64,000 bases of DNA from Pseudomonas sp. 6D_7.1_Bac1 (GCF_025465945.1 NZ_JANLNW010000055.1:1-64000), one strand, 5' to 3'. Shown: positions 30,729-41,866, numbered from the stretch's first letter. The notes: a model not told the origin generated them from the letters alone. Numbers and translations are program-made.

Positions 30729-31328
30729 ATGCTGGATGAGCTACTGCATCGGGTCAGCAACCACACGCCGCGTACGCTGGAATCCGACCAACGTTTTCCG
30801 GAGGCCGCGGTCCTGGTGCCTATCACCCGCAGTGACGAGCCGGAGCTGGTCCTGACCCTGCGCGCCAGCGGGCTCTCGACCCACGGCGGTGAAGTGGCTT
30901 TCCCCGGCGGGCGACGTGATCCGGAAGATCCGGACCTGATTTTCACCGCATTGCGCGAAGCCGAAGAAGAAATCGGCCTGCCACCGGGGTTGGTGGAGAT
31001 TGTCGGCCCGCTGAGCCCATTGATTTCCCTGCATGGGATCAAGGTTACGCCGTACGTCGGGGTGATTCCCGATTTCGTCGAATACCGGGCCAACGACGCC
31101 GAAATTGCCGCGGTGTTCAGCGTTCCGCTGGAATTCTTCCGCAAAGACCCGCGTGAACATACGCACCGCATCGATTATCAGGGTCGCAGTTGGTATGTGC
31201 CGAGCTACCGTTTCGGCGAGTACAAAATCTGGGGTCTGACGGCGATCATGATCGTCGAACTCGTCAACCTGCTCTATGACGCACAGATCAGCCTGCATCT
31301 ACCCCCCAAAAGTTTTATCAATATCTGA
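30729..31328 (+). CDS. Nudix hydrolase, CoA pyrophosphatase type (NudL-like)
   Basis: It is predicted to cleave coenzyme A or its derivatives to phosphopantetheine and 3',5'-ADP. The protein has 199 residues. The CoA-type UPF0035 signature covers [20 protein letters not shown], and the Nudix box is [23 protein letters not shown] use ATG 30729, which gives [21 protein letters not shown] at 30708 would add seven residues, and neither has a strong Shine-Dalgarno. A gamma-carbonic anhydrase gene follows after 68 bases in the same direction. Confidence 0.9.
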   Translation: MLDELLHRVSNHTPRTLESDQRFPEAAVLVPITRSDEPELVLTLRASGLSTHGGEVAFPGGRRDPEDPDLIFTALREAEEEIGLPPGLVEIVGPLSPLISLHGIKVTPYVGVIPDFVEYRANDAEIAAVFSVPLEFFRKDPREHTHRIDYQGRSWYVPSYRFGEYKIWGLTAIMIVELVNLLYDAQISLHLPPKSFINI

Positions 31329-31396
31329 AACCATCGCCCCTATGGCGTGAACCCTGCTTTTTGCAAGTGAGCTTGCCTGGCCTTGAGGACAATAAG

Positions 31397-31921
31397 ATGA
31401 AATACCGCCTGGGCGACGCCCGCGTCGAAACACACCCGCAGAGCTGGGTCGCACCCAATGCCGTGCTGGTGGGCAAGGTCAAACTGGAAGAGGGCGCCAA
31501 CGTCTGGTTCAGCGCCGTATTGCGCGGTGACAACGAACTGATCCTGATCGGCAAGAACAGCAACGTGCAGGATGGCACGGTGATGCACACCGACATGGGC
31601 TACCCGCTGACTATCGGCACCGGCGTGACTATTGGCCATAACGCCATGCTGCACGGTTGTACGGTGGGCGATTACAGCCTGATCGGCATTAACGCGGTCA
31701 TCCTCAATGGCGCGAAAATCGGCAAGAACTGCATCATCGGCGCCAACTCGCTGATCGGCGAAGGCAAGGAAATCCCTGATGGTTCGCTGGTCATGGGCTC
31801 GCCGGGCAAAGTGGTGCGTGAGCTGAGCGAGCCGCAGAAGAAAATGCTCGAAGCCAGCGCCGCTCACTATGTGCATAACTCGCAGCGCTATGCCCGCGAT
31901 CTGGTCGAGCAGGAAGAATGA
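31397..31921 (+). CDS. Gamma-carbonic anhydrase family protein
   Basis: A left-handed beta-helix protein of 174 residues built from hexapeptide repeats (for example [20 protein letters not shown]). The three zinc-binding histidines of the gamma class are in place: His64 in VMHTD, His81 in GHNAM and His86 in LHGC. Homologues such as YrdA and CaiE often show weak or no CO2 hydration, so activity is unproven. ATG 31397 follows TTGAGGAC at a good spacing. The stop overlaps the next start by ATGA, so the DUF1289 protein is co-translated. Confidence 0.93.
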   Translation: MKYRLGDARVETHPQSWVAPNAVLVGKVKLEEGANVWFSAVLRGDNELILIGKNSNVQDGTVMHTDMGYPLTIGTGVTIGHNAMLHGCTVGDYSLIGINAVILNGAKIGKNCIIGANSLIGEGKEIPDGSLVMGSPGKVVRELSEPQKKMLEASAAHYVHNSQRYARDLVEQEE

Positions 31922-32133
31922 GCGCCACCGAAAGACCCGTACCCTCGCCGTGCGTGAGTATTTGTGCGCTGGATGAAGAAGATATCTGCACCGGCTGCCA
32001 ACGCACGGTGGATGAGATCACCCGCTGGAGCCGCATGGACAACGACGAGCGCCGCAAGGTGTTGGGGTTGTGTCATGAGCGGGCCAAATCCAGTGGGTTG
32101 CTTTGGATGCTGCCTTCCAAGTCCAGTACCTGA
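31918..32133 (+). CDS. DUF1289 domain protein
   Basis: A 71-residue protein with the DUF1289 pattern: [20 protein letters not shown] with cysteines at 12, 16, 24 and 27, followed by [16 protein letters not shown]. The cysteines suggest a small metal or Fe-S site, which is inference. The ATGA overlap with the carbonic anhydrase gene points to one transcript and possibly a linked role. A family B repeat follows. Confidence 0.88.
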   Translation: MSATERPVPSPCVSICALDEEDICTGCQRTVDEITRWSRMDNDERRKVLGLCHERAKSSGLLWMLPSKSST

Positions 32134-32148
32134 ACCTGGCGGGCCTTT

Positions 32149-32278
32149 GTGGCGAGGGAGCTTGCTCCCGCTTAGGAAGCGAAGCGGCCCTGAAACCAGA
32201 GCATGCAGTGTGTCAGATAGAGCTCATAGTAAGTTTGGGGCTGCTTCGCAGCCCAGCGGGAGCAAGCTCCCTCGCCAC
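32149..32278. repeat. REP-like pair, family B (130 bp)
   Basis: GTGGCGAGGGAGCTTGCTCC begins the unit and its inverted form ends it at GCCAC; the inner arms GCGAAGCGGCC and GGGGCTGCTTCGC are nearly paired. It has the same length as the unit at 42791. Confidence 0.85.
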
Positions 32279-32342
32279 GGGTTATCTGTGCATCGAAGAT
32301 GAAGTACCCTGTGCACAAAATTGACAGGTATCCCCGCGCCCA

Positions 32343-32810
32343 ATGCTTTTCCTGATCGCTTACATCAGCAGCGTCGTGCTGATCAATTACGCCTTTTCCA
32401 CCGCCCCGCACCTGGACATCATCTGGTCGGCCTGGGGTGGCTTGGTGTTCGTGTTGCGCGACATGGTGCAAACCCGTTTCGGTCATGGCGCGATGGCCGC
32501 GATGCTGGCGGCGCTGGCGCTGTCCTACATCACCTCCGATCCCTCCATTGCCCTGGCCAGTGCCACGGCCTTCGCGGTCTCGGAGTGTATTGACTGGCTG
32601 GTGTTCAGCATCACCAAGCGCCCGCTGCACGACCGTCTGTGGATAAGTTCGGCGCTGAGCATTCCGCTGGATACCTTCATTTTTTTCGGCATGATCGATG
32701 CCCTGACGCCGGGCGTGATCTTCACTGCCCTGGGGTCGAAATTCGCCGGTGTGACCATCGTCTGGCTGGCCATGGCCTGGCGTTTGCGCAAGAACGCGCT
32801 GGCAAGCTGA
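32343..32810 (+). CDS. VUT family membrane protein (YhhQ-like transporter)
   Basis: A 155-residue integral membrane protein with about five hydrophobic segments. The region ASATAFAVSECIDWLVFS followed by SSALSIPLDTFIFFGM is the hallmark of the VUT/YhhQ group, whose E. coli member is a queuosine-precursor (preQ0/preQ1) transporter. It is shorter than E. coli YhhQ (about 220 residues) because the N-terminal helices are fewer, so the substrate is uncertain. The ATG at 32343 has only a weak Shine-Dalgarno (AGGTAT, spacing 10). It ends 99 bases before purT. Confidence 0.8.
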   Translation: MLFLIAYISSVVLINYAFSTAPHLDIIWSAWGGLVFVLRDMVQTRFGHGAMAAMLAALALSYITSDPSIALASATAFAVSECIDWLVFSITKRPLHDRLWISSALSIPLDTFIFFGMIDALTPGVIFTALGSKFAGVTIVWLAMAWRLRKNALAS

Positions 32811-32838
32811 GCCAAAGCCTGCGGTTCATGTAAAATGC

Positions 32839-32864
32839 CGCGCTTTCTCCCTAAGGGAAGCGCG
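32839..32864 (+). other. Hairpin in the purT leader
   Basis: CGCGCTT (32839-32845) pairs with AAGCGCG (32858-32864), and an inner CCC-TAA-GGG is stacked on it with a 3-nt bulge. A -10-like TAAAAT lies just upstream at 32831-32836. No T-run follows. It may be a leader structure or an operator. Confidence 0.4.
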
Positions 32865-32909
32865 CCTGGCGCTGCGACCCTCGATGATCCGCTCCTTTGA
32901 GGACCTGAG

Positions 32910-34091
32910 ATGACCCGTATCGGAACTCCATTGTCGCCAACCGCGACCCGCGTATTGCTGTGTGGCTGTGGCGAGTTGGGCAAGGAAGTGGTAATCGAAC
33001 TGCAACGCCTGGGCGTTGAAGTGATTGCCGTGGATCGCTACGCCAACGCGCCGGCGATGCAAGTGGCGCATCGCAGCCACGTGATCAACATGCTCGACGG
33101 CGCCGCCCTGCGTGCGGTGATCGAGGCCGAAAAACCGCACTTCATCGTGCCGGAAATCGAAGCCATTGCCACCGCCACGCTAGTCGAGCTGGAAGCTGAA
33201 GGCTTCACGGTGATCCCGACCGCTCGCGCCGCGCAGCTGACCATGAACCGTGAAGGCATTCGTCGTCTGGCCGCTGAAGAGCTGGACCTGCCGACCTCGC
33301 CGTACCACTTCGCCGATACCTTCGAAGACTACCGCAAAGCGGTCGACGATCTGGGTTTCCCGTGCGTGGTCAAGCCCGTCATGAGTTCCTCGGGCAAGGG
33401 TCAGAGCCTGCTGCGCAGCGTCGATGACGTGCAGAAGGCCTGGGATTACGCGCAGGAAGGCGGTCGTGCCGGTAAAGGCCGGGTGATCATCGAAGGTTTC
33501 ATCGACTTCGACTACGAAATCACCTTGCTCACCGTTCGCCACATTGGCGGCACCACATTCTGTGCGCCAGTCGGCCATCGTCAGGAGAAGGGTGACTACC
33601 AGGAATCCTGGCAGCCGCAAGCCATGAGCCCGATTGCTCTGGCGGAATCCGAGCGTGTGGCCAAAGCCGTGACCGAGGCCCTGGGTGGTCGTGGTCTGTT
33701 TGGCGTTGAGCTGTTCATCAAGGGTGATCAGGTGTGGTTCAGCGAAGTCTCGCCGCGCCCGCATGACACCGGCCTGGTGACCCTGATTTCTCAGGACCTG
33801 TCCCAGTTCGCTTTGCACGCACGGGCGATTCTTGGCCTGCCGATCCCGTTGATCCGTCAGTTCGGCCCATCGGCGTCCGCGGTGATTCTGGTGGAAGGGC
33901 AATCGACCCAGACTGCTTTCGCCAACCTGGGTGCTGCACTGGCTGAACCGGATACTGCGTTGCGTCTGTTTGGCAAACCGGAAGTCAACGGTCAGCGCCG
34001 CATGGGCGTTGCCTTGGCCCGTGACGAGTCGATTGAAGCTGCTCGCGCCAAAGCGACCCGTGCCTCTCAGGCTGTCGTTGTAGAGCTGTAA
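32910..34091 (+). CDS. purT: Formate-dependent phosphoribosylglycinamide formyltransferase
   Basis: It uses formate and ATP to formylate GAR, the folate-independent alternative to PurN in purine synthesis. It is an ATP-grasp protein of 393 residues. The N-terminal Rossmann-like domain has [20 protein letters not shown]. The ATP-grasp core includes [14 protein letters not shown] and [19 protein letters not shown]. The metal-site segment [25 protein letters not shown] is typical. A leader hairpin lies 45 bases upstream of the start. The gene stands alone between a VUT transporter and a REP pair. Confidence 0.97.
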   Translation: MTRIGTPLSPTATRVLLCGCGELGKEVVIELQRLGVEVIAVDRYANAPAMQVAHRSHVINMLDGAALRAVIEAEKPHFIVPEIEAIATATLVELEAEGFTVIPTARAAQLTMNREGIRRLAAEELDLPTSPYHFADTFEDYRKAVDDLGFPCVVKPVMSSSGKGQSLLRSVDDVQKAWDYAQEGGRAGKGRVIIEGFIDFDYEITLLTVRHIGGTTFCAPVGHRQEKGDYQESWQPQAMSPIALAESERVAKAVTEALGGRGLFGVELFIKGDQVWFSEVSPRPHDTGLVTLISQDLSQFALHARAILGLPIPLIRQFGPSASAVILVEGQSTQTAFANLGAALAEPDTALRLFGKPEVNGQRRMGVALARDESIEAARAKATRASQAVVVEL

Positions 34092-34103
34092 CCGAGTCGC
34101 GCT

Positions 34104-34196
34104 CATCGCGAGCAGTCTCGCTCCCACATTGGATTTCAGGTGTACACAAAATCTGTGTCCAACCGAAAGTCCTGTGGGAGCGAGCCTGCTCGCGAT
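34104..34196. repeat. REP pair (family A), reverse-first, 46-nt spacer
   Basis: The inverted arm at 34104-34127 has one base change (CAGTCTCG for CAGGCTCG), and the forward arm is at 34174-34196. It lies between the convergent purT and transporter genes. Confidence 0.88.
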
Positions 34197-34205
34197 GGCG
34201 ACCTG

Positions 34206-35522
34206 TCAGGCAACCTGATTCAGGTCGTTATTCCTTGTTTCCTTCAGGCACAGCACAGCTATCAGGCTGATCACCGCTGCCACTGACACATACCCGCCAA
34301 CCCAACTCAAACCGCCCATCGCCACTAGCTTCTGCGCGAAGAACGGTGCCGCCGATGCTCCCACAATGCCGCCCAGGTTGTAGGCCGCCGATGCGCCGGT
34401 GTAGCGCACACGGGTTGGAAACAGCTCTGGCAGCAGTGCACCCATCGGTGCGAAGGTCACGCCCATCAGAAACAGCTCGATGCACAGGAACAGCGCCACG
34501 CCCCAGGTTGTACCGTGGGTCAGCAGCGGCTCCATGGTGAACCCCGAGAGAATCGCCAGCACGCTGCCGATGATCAACACCGGTTTGCGTCCGAAGCGGT
34601 CGCTGGCCCAGGCCGACAATGGCGTAGCGGCAGCCATGAACAACACGGCGAAGCACAGCAGTCCGAGGAAGGTTTCACGGCTGTAGCCCAGGGTCGATAC
34701 GCCGTAACTCAGGGAAAACACCGTCGAAATGTAGAACAGCGCGTAGCAGACCACCATCGCCGCCGCCCCCAGCAGCATGGGCGCCCAGTATTGGCTGAAC
34801 AGCTCGACCAGCGGGATCTTCACCCGTTCCTGGCGCGCCATTGCGTTGGCGAACACCGGGGTTTCATGCAGTTTCAGGCGTACATACAGGCCGACCATCA
34901 CCAGCGCGGCGCTGAGCAGGAACGGAATCCGCCAGCCCCAGGCGCGGAACTGCTCGTCGTTGAGAGTCATCGCCAGGGTCAGGAACAGGCCGTTAGCGGC
35001 GAGAAAACCAATCGAAGGGCCGAGTTGCGGGAACATGCCGAACCAGGCGCGTTTGCCCTTTGGCGCGTTTTCGGTGGCGAGCAAAGCTGCGCCGCCCCAT
35101 TCGCCGCCCAGTCCAAGGCCTTGGCCGAAGCGCAACACACAAAGCAGGATCGGTGCCCAGGCGCCAATGCTGTCGTAGCCCGGCAGTACGCCGATCAGCG
35201 TGGTGCAGACGCCCATCAGCAGCAAGGAGGCGACCAGCGTTGATTTGCGTCCGATGCGGTCGCCGAAGTGGCCGAACAGGGCCGAACCTATGGGGCGGGC
35301 GAGGAAGGCGATACCGAAGGTCAGGAAGGCCGAGAGCATCTGGGCAGTGCCGGAGGTCTGCGGAAAGAACACCGGGCCGATCACCAGCGCCGCAGCCGTG
35401 GCGTAGACGTAGAAGTCGTAGAACTCGATGGCGGTGCCGATGAAGCTGGCTGTCGCGACCCGCGTGGCGGAGTTCGTCGGTTGGGCAGGCGCAGCGTCGC
35501 TGTAAGTCGTGCTGGTAGTCAT
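34206..35522 (-). CDS. MFS transporter, metabolite:H+ symporter (MHS) family
   Basis: A 12-helix inner-membrane transporter of 438 residues. The cytoplasmic loop motif after helix 2 is GHFGDRIGRKSTL, with a matching SDRFGRKPVLI between helices 8 and 9. GTAIEFYDFYVYATAA in helix 1 is typical of the ShiA/ProP/KgtP group. The substrate could be shikimate, a dicarboxylate or an osmolyte; it cannot be resolved. ATG 35522 is chosen because AGGGA lies 8 nt upstream. The gene stands alone, with a MITE-like element upstream of it. Confidence 0.88.
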   Translation of the reverse strand: MTTSTTYSDAAPAQPTNSATRVATASFIGTAIEFYDFYVYATAAALVIGPVFFPQTSGTAQMLSAFLTFGIAFLARPIGSALFGHFGDRIGRKSTLVASLLLMGVCTTLIGVLPGYDSIGAWAPILLCVLRFGQGLGLGGEWGGAALLATENAPKGKRAWFGMFPQLGPSIGFLAANGLFLTLAMTLNDEQFRAWGWRIPFLLSAALVMVGLYVRLKLHETPVFANAMARQERVKIPLVELFSQYWAPMLLGAAAMVVCYALFYISTVFSLSYGVSTLGYSRETFLGLLCFAVLFMAAATPLSAWASDRFGRKPVLIIGSVLAILSGFTMEPLLTHGTTWGVALFLCIELFLMGVTFAPMGALLPELFPTRVRYTGASAAYNLGGIVGASAAPFFAQKLVAMGGLSWVGGYVSVAAVISLIAVLCLKETRNNDLNQVA

Positions 35523-35578
35523 GCGGTAATCCCTGACAGTCATGTGCTCCGGTGGAGCGAATTATTATGGTTGAAACA

Positions 35579-35850
35579 CCCAGGGTCTGTTGACGTTTGG
35601 TGACGACCGCGACGGAGGCCCATTTGGCGCAGGGCAAGGCGCGAGGAACGCAGTCTGGTTGTTCCAAATAAGTTCCGAGCAACGCAGCCCTGCGCCAAAT
35701 GGGCCCCGTCCCTTCGGGTTGCGCGCCAACGTGCGCGAGGCTGCGTTGCGGGATTTGCCAAGGGAACAACCATTAGCGGCATCCCGCGCCTTGCCTCGCA
35801 CACGTTGGCATCGCAACGCGGTTCGTCACCAAACGTCAACAGACCCTGGG
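35579..35850. mobile_element. MITE-like element with 28-bp perfect terminal inverted repeats
   Basis: The left end 35579-35606 and right end 35823-35850 are perfect inverted repeats beginning CCCAGGGTCTGTTGACG. A second internal pair, GGCCCATTTGGCGCAGGG and its reverse complement (about 35619-35636 and 35689-35706), is also exact, so the 272-bp unit can fold into a long branched hairpin. There is no transposase. I see no clear target-site duplication in the flanks. It sits between the transporter and the CBS-domain gene. Confidence 0.8.
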
Positions 35851-35859
35851 GATGTGGGT

Positions 35860-37128
35860 TTACGACGGTCTCACCGCCGAACGCAGGCTTGTGGCCTCGC
35901 CGGCTGCTACGTGCCAGATCAACACCCGGCTGACGCGGTTGTCTTCGGTTTCGAGGATTTCCAGGCGATAACGCCCGATTTTCAGGCATACCGCACTCTC
36001 TGGAATGGTTTCCAGCGCTTCGGTGACCAGCCCATTGAGGGTTTTCGGGCCATCGCTCGGCAGGTGCCAGCCAAGGCTCTTGTTCATCTCGCGAATGGAG
36101 GCTGCACCCTCGACCACCAACCGGCCGTCGGCCTGCGGGTGAATGTGCGGGTTGTCGAGGCTGTGCTGGCTTTCGAATTCGCCGACGATTTCTTCGAGAA
36201 TGTCTTCCAGCGTAACGATGCCCTCTACTTCACCGTATTCGTCGACCACCATCCCCAAGCGGCGCTGCTGTTTGTGGAAATTCAGCAGTTGCAGTTGCAG
36301 CGGGGTGCTTTCCGGGACGAAGTAAGGTTCGCGACACGCCGCCAGCAAGGCTTCTTTGGTCAGGCTGGCGTCGGGCAGCAAATGGAGGATTTGCCGGGTA
36401 TTGAGCACCGCTTCGACCTGGTTGATATCACTGTGGAACACTGGCAGGCGCGTGCGTTTGTTGGCGCGCAGCTGTTCGATGATTTCCTCGATCGAATCGT
36501 CCAGATTGATCCCGTCGACTTCACTGCGCGGCACCAGAATGTCGTTGACGGTGATGCTGTCCAGCGCATGAATACCCGACAATGCGTGTGGGCGGCAGGT
36601 AGCATGTTCGTGGTCGGTGTCGTTGTTCTGCGGTGCAGGTGGCTCGTCTTCGCTTTGCTGGACGACCTTGATCTTGCGTGCGAAGGGCTTGAGCAGCAAT
36701 TGACTGATGCCGCTGAGCAGCCATGCGGCCGGGTAGAGGACTTTCAGCGGCACGCCGAGCAGAGTATTGCCCAGCGCCAGGATAGCGTCCGGGTAACGGC
36801 TGGCGAGGGTGCGTGGCAGGTAGTCGGCAAACACCAGCAGTACAGCGGCGGCGCTCAGGCAGGCCAGCCACGGACCCTTTTCAGCCCAGCCGAAAATCGC
36901 CAGCAGCGTGCTGATGACCACTACCAGCGCGCGGCACAGGGTGTTGCAGAAGATCAGGCTGTTGAGCGGGAAGGTCAGTTTCGCGACGGGCTTGTCGCCG
37001 GAACGCGAGGCGGTGCGCTGGGCCAACAGATGTTGCTGTGCGGCTTCAATGGCGGTGAACAGCCCTGACCATAAGATCAGCAGGGCCAACACGGCGAGCA
37101 GCGGCCCTATGGGCAGGTTATCCATCAC
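35860..37128 (-). CDS. CNNM (DUF21) / CBS-pair / CorC-associated domain membrane protein
   Basis: A 422-residue protein in the hemolysin C/CorC-like family, linked in relatives to Mg2+ or Co2+ homeostasis. The N-terminal DUF21/CNNM domain has about four hydrophobic segments (10-30, 56-80, 85-100 and 120-145). A cytoplasmic CBS pair covers about 190-310, with MVVDEYGEVEGIVTLEDILEEIVGE, the classical CBS2/CorC junction. The C-terminal transporter-associated domain covers about 330-410. It is translated 9 bases after the CcsA-like gene, so it forms a two-gene operon with it. The right end of the MITE lies 9 bases beyond its stop. Confidence 0.9.
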   Translation of the reverse strand: MMDNLPIGPLLAVLALLILWSGLFTAIEAAQQHLLAQRTASRSGDKPVAKLTFPLNSLIFCNTLCRALVVVISTLLAIFGWAEKGPWLACLSAAAVLLVFADYLPRTLASRYPDAILALGNTLLGVPLKVLYPAAWLLSGISQLLLKPFARKIKVVQQSEDEPPAPQNNDTDHEHATCRPHALSGIHALDSITVNDILVPRSEVDGINLDDSIEEIIEQLRANKRTRLPVFHSDINQVEAVLNTRQILHLLPDASLTKEALLAACREPYFVPESTPLQLQLLNFHKQQRRLGMVVDEYGEVEGIVTLEDILEEIVGEFESQHSLDNPHIHPQADGRLVVEGAASIREMNKSLGWHLPSDGPKTLNGLVTEALETIPESAVCLKIGRYRLEILETEDNRVSRVLIWHVAAGEATSLRSAVRPS

Positions 37129-37137
37129 GAGTGCCCG

Positions 37138-37950
37138 TCAGATGTGCAAAATGAATTCGCGGACCAGCTTGCTGCCGAAATAGGCCAGCATCAGCAGGCA
37201 GAAACCGGCGAGGGTCCAGCGAATGGCCTTGTGGCCGCGCCAGCCCAGACGATTGCGCCCCCACAGCAGTACGCTGAACACGATCCAGGCCAGGCACGCC
37301 AGCAGGGTTTTGTGCACCAGATGCTGGGCGAACAGGTTTTCGACGAATATCCAGCCGGAGATCAGCGACAGCGACAGCAGGGTCCAGCCAGCCCAGAGGA
37401 AGCCGAACAACAGGCTTTCCATGGTTTGCAGTGGCGGGAAGTTCTTGATCAGGCCGGACGGGTGCTTGTGCTTGAGCTGGTGGTCCTGGACCAACAGCAG
37501 CAAGGCCTGGAACACCGCGATGGTGAACATGCCGTAGGCGAGGATCGACAGCAGGATATGCGCGAGAATCCCCGGCTCCTCATCGATCACCTGCACGGTG
37601 CCCGACGGCGCGAACTGCGCCAGTAGCACCGTGGCCATTCCCAGCGGGAACAGCAGCACCAGCAGATTTTCTACCGGGATCCGTGAGCAGGCCAGCAGCG
37701 TCAGCGCGATTACGGCAGCGGCGATCAGGCTGGCGGCACTGAAAAAATCCAGGCCCAGGCCGATCGGCGTCATCAGATGGGTGAACAGGCTTGCGCTGTG
37801 GGCCAGCACGGCAAGGATGCCGAGCGAGACCAGCAGGCGCTTGTTCGCCTTGGCGCCTTGGGCCAGACGAGTGCCTTGATAGAGAGTCGCAGCGGCGTAC
37901 AAGCAAGCGGCGGCGAGGGTGGTGAGCAAACTGGGTGACAAGGGGAGCAT
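37138..37950 (-). CDS. CcsA-family cytochrome c assembly-like protein (YpjD type)
   Basis: A 270-residue membrane protein with eight hydrophobic helices. The CcsA/ResC-like core contains HILLSILAYGMFTIA and a tryptophan-containing LFGFLWAGWTLLSLSLISGW, part of the WWD-like heme-handling region. It is shorter than full CcsA. Such proteins are found beside ffh in many gammaproteobacteria. A heme-linked role is inferred and untested. ATG 37950 gives MLPLSPSLLTTLA. It is divergent from ffh and upstream of the CBS-domain gene. Confidence 0.88.
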   Translation of the reverse strand: MLPLSPSLLTTLAAACLYAAATLYQGTRLAQGAKANKRLLVSLGILAVLAHSASLFTHLMTPIGLGLDFFSAASLIAAAVIALTLLACSRIPVENLLVLLFPLGMATVLLAQFAPSGTVQVIDEEPGILAHILLSILAYGMFTIAVFQALLLLVQDHQLKHKHPSGLIKNFPPLQTMESLLFGFLWAGWTLLSLSLISGWIFVENLFAQHLVHKTLLACLAWIVFSVLLWGRNRLGWRGHKAIRWTLAGFCLLMLAYFGSKLVREFILHI

Positions 37951-38158
37951 AAATCCTGTTAGGCAAGCCCGAAAGGGGCTGAGTTTGGCATACAACCGAC
38001 ATCACACGAAAGACCACTCAACCAGACGGCGGGTGTGCGCCAGACGCAGTCTTCGCTATAATCCGCGACCTGCCCACGCCGCAGGCTCGCCGAGCACATG
38101 TTTTTCACGGTCTGGGCCGCCATTACCTCGGTCTCCATAGGGCCTGAAAGGATCGCGC

Positions 38159-39535
<1,377 letters not shown>

Positions 39536-39683
39536 AAATTCGCGCCGGCAGTCATGTCGGCGCGGCCCCACACGGACGTGGGACCTACAGCAAGCCCGCA
39601 TTGGCGGGAGCTGACTCGCCGTTGTTCGCAACGGCTCTATGGCAAATCTGGATGGCACACTGACAGGTGCTGGAAAAAGACAT

Positions 39684-39711
39684 TTGCAAAAGTCCGGATA
39701 TTCCTTAGAAT
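39684..39711 (+). promoter_or_regulatory. Predicted promoter of the rpsP operon
   Basis: TTGCAA (39684-39689) and TAGAAT (39706-39711) are 16 nt apart. The 70-nt leader that follows has a 6-bp hairpin CGGGCA/TGCCCG (39723-39738). In this leader, r-protein feedback is possible but unproven. Upstream, CGCGCCG/CGGCGCG (39541-39564) may be the ffh 3' hairpin. Confidence 0.6.
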
Positions 39712-39783
39712 ATGCGGCCTTTCGGGCACCTATGCCCGCTGTGCATTTAGATTTGCAGCACCGACTACAGGAACTATGTTCAC

Positions 39784-40035
39784 ATGCTAACAATCCGTCT
39801 TGCCCTTGGCGGCTCCAAAAAGCGCCCGTTTTACCACTTGACCGTGACCGACAGCCGCAACCCACGCGACGGTTCGCACAAAGAACAAGTTGGTTTCTTC
39901 AACCCGATCGCTCGTGGTCAAGAAGTCCGCCTGTCCGTGAACCAAGAGCGCGTAGCCTACTGGCTGAGCGTTGGTGCACAACCTTCTGAGCGTGTTGCTC
40001 AGTTGCTGAAGGACGCTGCTAAGGCTGCGGCCTGA
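39784..40035 (+). CDS. rpsP: 30S ribosomal protein S16
   Basis: A small-subunit protein needed for 30S assembly. The 83 residues are the usual size. It starts [19 protein letters not shown] and ends in an alanine-rich tail; the GFFNPIARG segment is typical. It is the first gene of the rpsP-rimM-trmD-rplS operon, with short gaps of 5, 2 and 45 bases. Confidence 0.98.
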   Translation: MLTIRLALGGSKKRPFYHLTVTDSRNPRDGSHKEQVGFFNPIARGQEVRLSVNQERVAYWLSVGAQPSERVAQLLKDAAKAAA

Positions 40036-40040
40036 GCAAT

Positions 40041-40580
40041 ATGAACGCGACGCCAGCAATCGCTGATGATTTGATCGTTATCGGCAAGATTTATTCTATT
40101 CATGGCGTTCGCGGCGAAGTGAAGGTCTTTTCCTTTACTGATCCGATTGGAAACCTGTTGGACTACAAAACCTGGACGCTCAAGCGCGAAGGCGATGTAC
40201 GGCAGGTAGAGCTGGTCAGCGGCCGCGTACAAGGCGGCAAGTTTCTGGTCGCAAAGCTCAAAGGTCTCGATGACCGTGAAGAAGCTCGTCTTCTGGCCGG
40301 TTTTGAAATCTGCGTGCCGCGTAACCTGTTTCCTGATCTGACCGACGGCGAGTACTACTGGTACCAGCTGGAAGGTCTGAAGGTCATCGACCACCTTGGG
40401 CAATTGCTCGGGAAGATCGATCACCTGCTGGAGACTGGCTCGAACGATGTCATGGTGGTCAAGCCTTGCGCTGGCAGCCTGGATGATCGCGAACGCCTGT
40501 TGCCCTATACGGAGCAATGCGTGTTGGCTGTCGACCTCGCAGCAGGCGAGATGAAGGTGGATTGGGACGCGGACTTCTAA
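40041..40580 (+). CDS. rimM: Ribosome maturation factor RimM
   Basis: It binds S19 and assists 30S head assembly. The protein has 179 residues. The N-terminal RimM domain begins [22 protein letters not shown]; the PRC-barrel half contains [13 protein letters not shown] and the final [10 protein letters not shown]. It sits between rpsP and trmD in the conserved operon. ATG 40041 is 5 bases after the rpsP stop. Confidence 0.97.
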   Translation: MNATPAIADDLIVIGKIYSIHGVRGEVKVFSFTDPIGNLLDYKTWTLKREGDVRQVELVSGRVQGGKFLVAKLKGLDDREEARLLAGFEICVPRNLFPDLTDGEYYWYQLEGLKVIDHLGQLLGKIDHLLETGSNDVMVVKPCAGSLDDRERLLPYTEQCVLAVDLAAGEMKVDWDADF

Positions 40581-40582
40581 GC

Positions 40583-41335
40583 GTGGCTAACTTGCGCGTA
40601 GAAGTAATCAGTTTGTTTCCCGAGATGTTTTCCGCCATCAGCGACTACGGCATCACCAGTCGTGCGGTGAAACAGGGGCTCTTGCAGCTGACCTGTTGGA
40701 ATCCGCGAGACTACACAACGGATCGACATCACACTGTGGACGATCGCCCATTTGGCGGTGGCCCGGGCATGGTGATGAAGATCAAGCCCCTGGAAGATGC
40801 ACTGGTTCAGGCCAAGGCAGCAGCCGGGGAGGCGGCGAAGGTAATTTATCTGTCGCCCCAAGGCCGTCAACTGACTCAGTCGGCGGTACGCGAGTTGGCG
40901 AATCTGGATGCATTGATCCTGATTGCCGGCCGCTATGAAGGCATTGACGAGCGTTTTATTGAGGCTCATGTCGATGAAGAGTGGTCGATTGGCGACTATG
41001 TACTGTCTGGCGGCGAGCTGCCGGCGATGGTCCTGATCGATGCGGTTACACGACTGCTGCCTGGAGCTTTAGGGCATGCGGACTCCGCCGAGGAAGATTC
41101 CTTTACGGATGGTTTGCTGGATTGCCCGCACTACACCCGACCTGAGGTGTATGCGGATCAGCGTGTTCCCGACGTGTTGCTGAGTGGCAATCACGCGCAT
41201 ATCCGGCGTTGGCGTTTACAGCAGTCCCTTGGTAGGACCTTTGAACGACGCGCCGATCTTCTGGAAAGCCGCTCGCTTTCTGGAGAAGAGAAGAAGCTGC
41301 TCGAGGAATACATCCGCGAGCGGGACGATAGTTAA
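40583..41335 (+). CDS. trmD: tRNA (guanine-N1)-methyltransferase
   Basis: It methylates G37 of tRNAs with a G36G37 anticodon edge, preventing frameshifts. It is a SPOUT-class knot enzyme of 250 residues. It starts [16 protein letters not shown]; the knot region contains [13 protein letters not shown] and [20 protein letters not shown], the SAM site. The GTG at 40583 lies 2 bases after the rimM stop. The longer frame at 40517 overlaps rimM and is not used. Confidence 0.97.
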   Translation: MANLRVEVISLFPEMFSAISDYGITSRAVKQGLLQLTCWNPRDYTTDRHHTVDDRPFGGGPGMVMKIKPLEDALVQAKAAAGEAAKVIYLSPQGRQLTQSAVRELANLDALILIAGRYEGIDERFIEAHVDEEWSIGDYVLSGGELPAMVLIDAVTRLLPGALGHADSAEEDSFTDGLLDCPHYTRPEVYADQRVPDVLLSGNHAHIRRWRLQQSLGRTFERRADLLESRSLSGEEKKLLEEYIRERDDS

Positions 41336-41380
41336 CAACGTATCGATGGTAGATCCGACGATTTACCTTAGGAGCACAGC

Positions 41381-41731
41381 ATGACTAACAAAATCATCCT
41401 TGCACTCGAAGCAGAGCAGATGACCAAAGAGATCCCTACCTTTGCCCCGGGCGACACCATTGTCGTTCAGGTGAAAGTGAAGGAAGGCGACCGTTCGCGT
41501 CTGCAAGCGTTCGAAGGCGTCGTTATCGCCAAGCGTAACCGTGGTGTGAACAGTGCTTTCACTGTTCGTAAAATCTCCAACGGTGTTGGCGTAGAGCGTA
41601 CTTTCCAGACCTACAGCCCGCAAATCGACAGCATGGCCGTTAAGCGTCGCGGTGACGTACGTAAAGCCAAGCTGTACTACCTGCGTGACCTGTCCGGTAA
41701 AGCAGCTCGCATCAAGGAAAAACTGGCTTAA
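41381..41731 (+). CDS. rplS: 50S ribosomal protein L19
   Basis: A large-subunit protein at the 30S interface. The protein has 116 residues. Family features are [20 protein letters not shown] and [15 protein letters not shown]. The ATG has TTAGGAG 10-16 nt upstream. It is the last gene of the operon and is followed by a strong terminator. Confidence 0.98.
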
Positions 41732-41750
41732 GTCCAGCTTCCGATGCAGA

Positions 41751-41777
41751 AAAAAGCAGCCTACGGGCTGCTTTTTT
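41751..41777 (+). terminator. Rho-independent terminator of the rpsP operon
   Basis: AAAAAGCAGCC (41751-41761) and its complement (41766-41776) form an 11-bp stem with loop TACG, and the T-run reaches 41777. Confidence 0.93.
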
Positions 41778-41866
41778 GTTGCCCGCTATTTGTGGTTCCG
41801 CGAACGCGTGGGCTATGAAAGACTGTTCGCCACCTTCCAGTTGTTGTCTGTCTTGCTTGAGCCTTT

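Noticed and set aside
32831..32909. ZTP (pfl) riboswitch in front of purT
   Set aside because: A hairpin is present, but I could not find the conserved core and pseudoknot of that class.
35590..37068. A 492-codon plus-strand frame running from the MITE through the CBS-domain gene
   Set aside because: It is an antisense shadow with no domain; the minus-strand CBS protein is certain.
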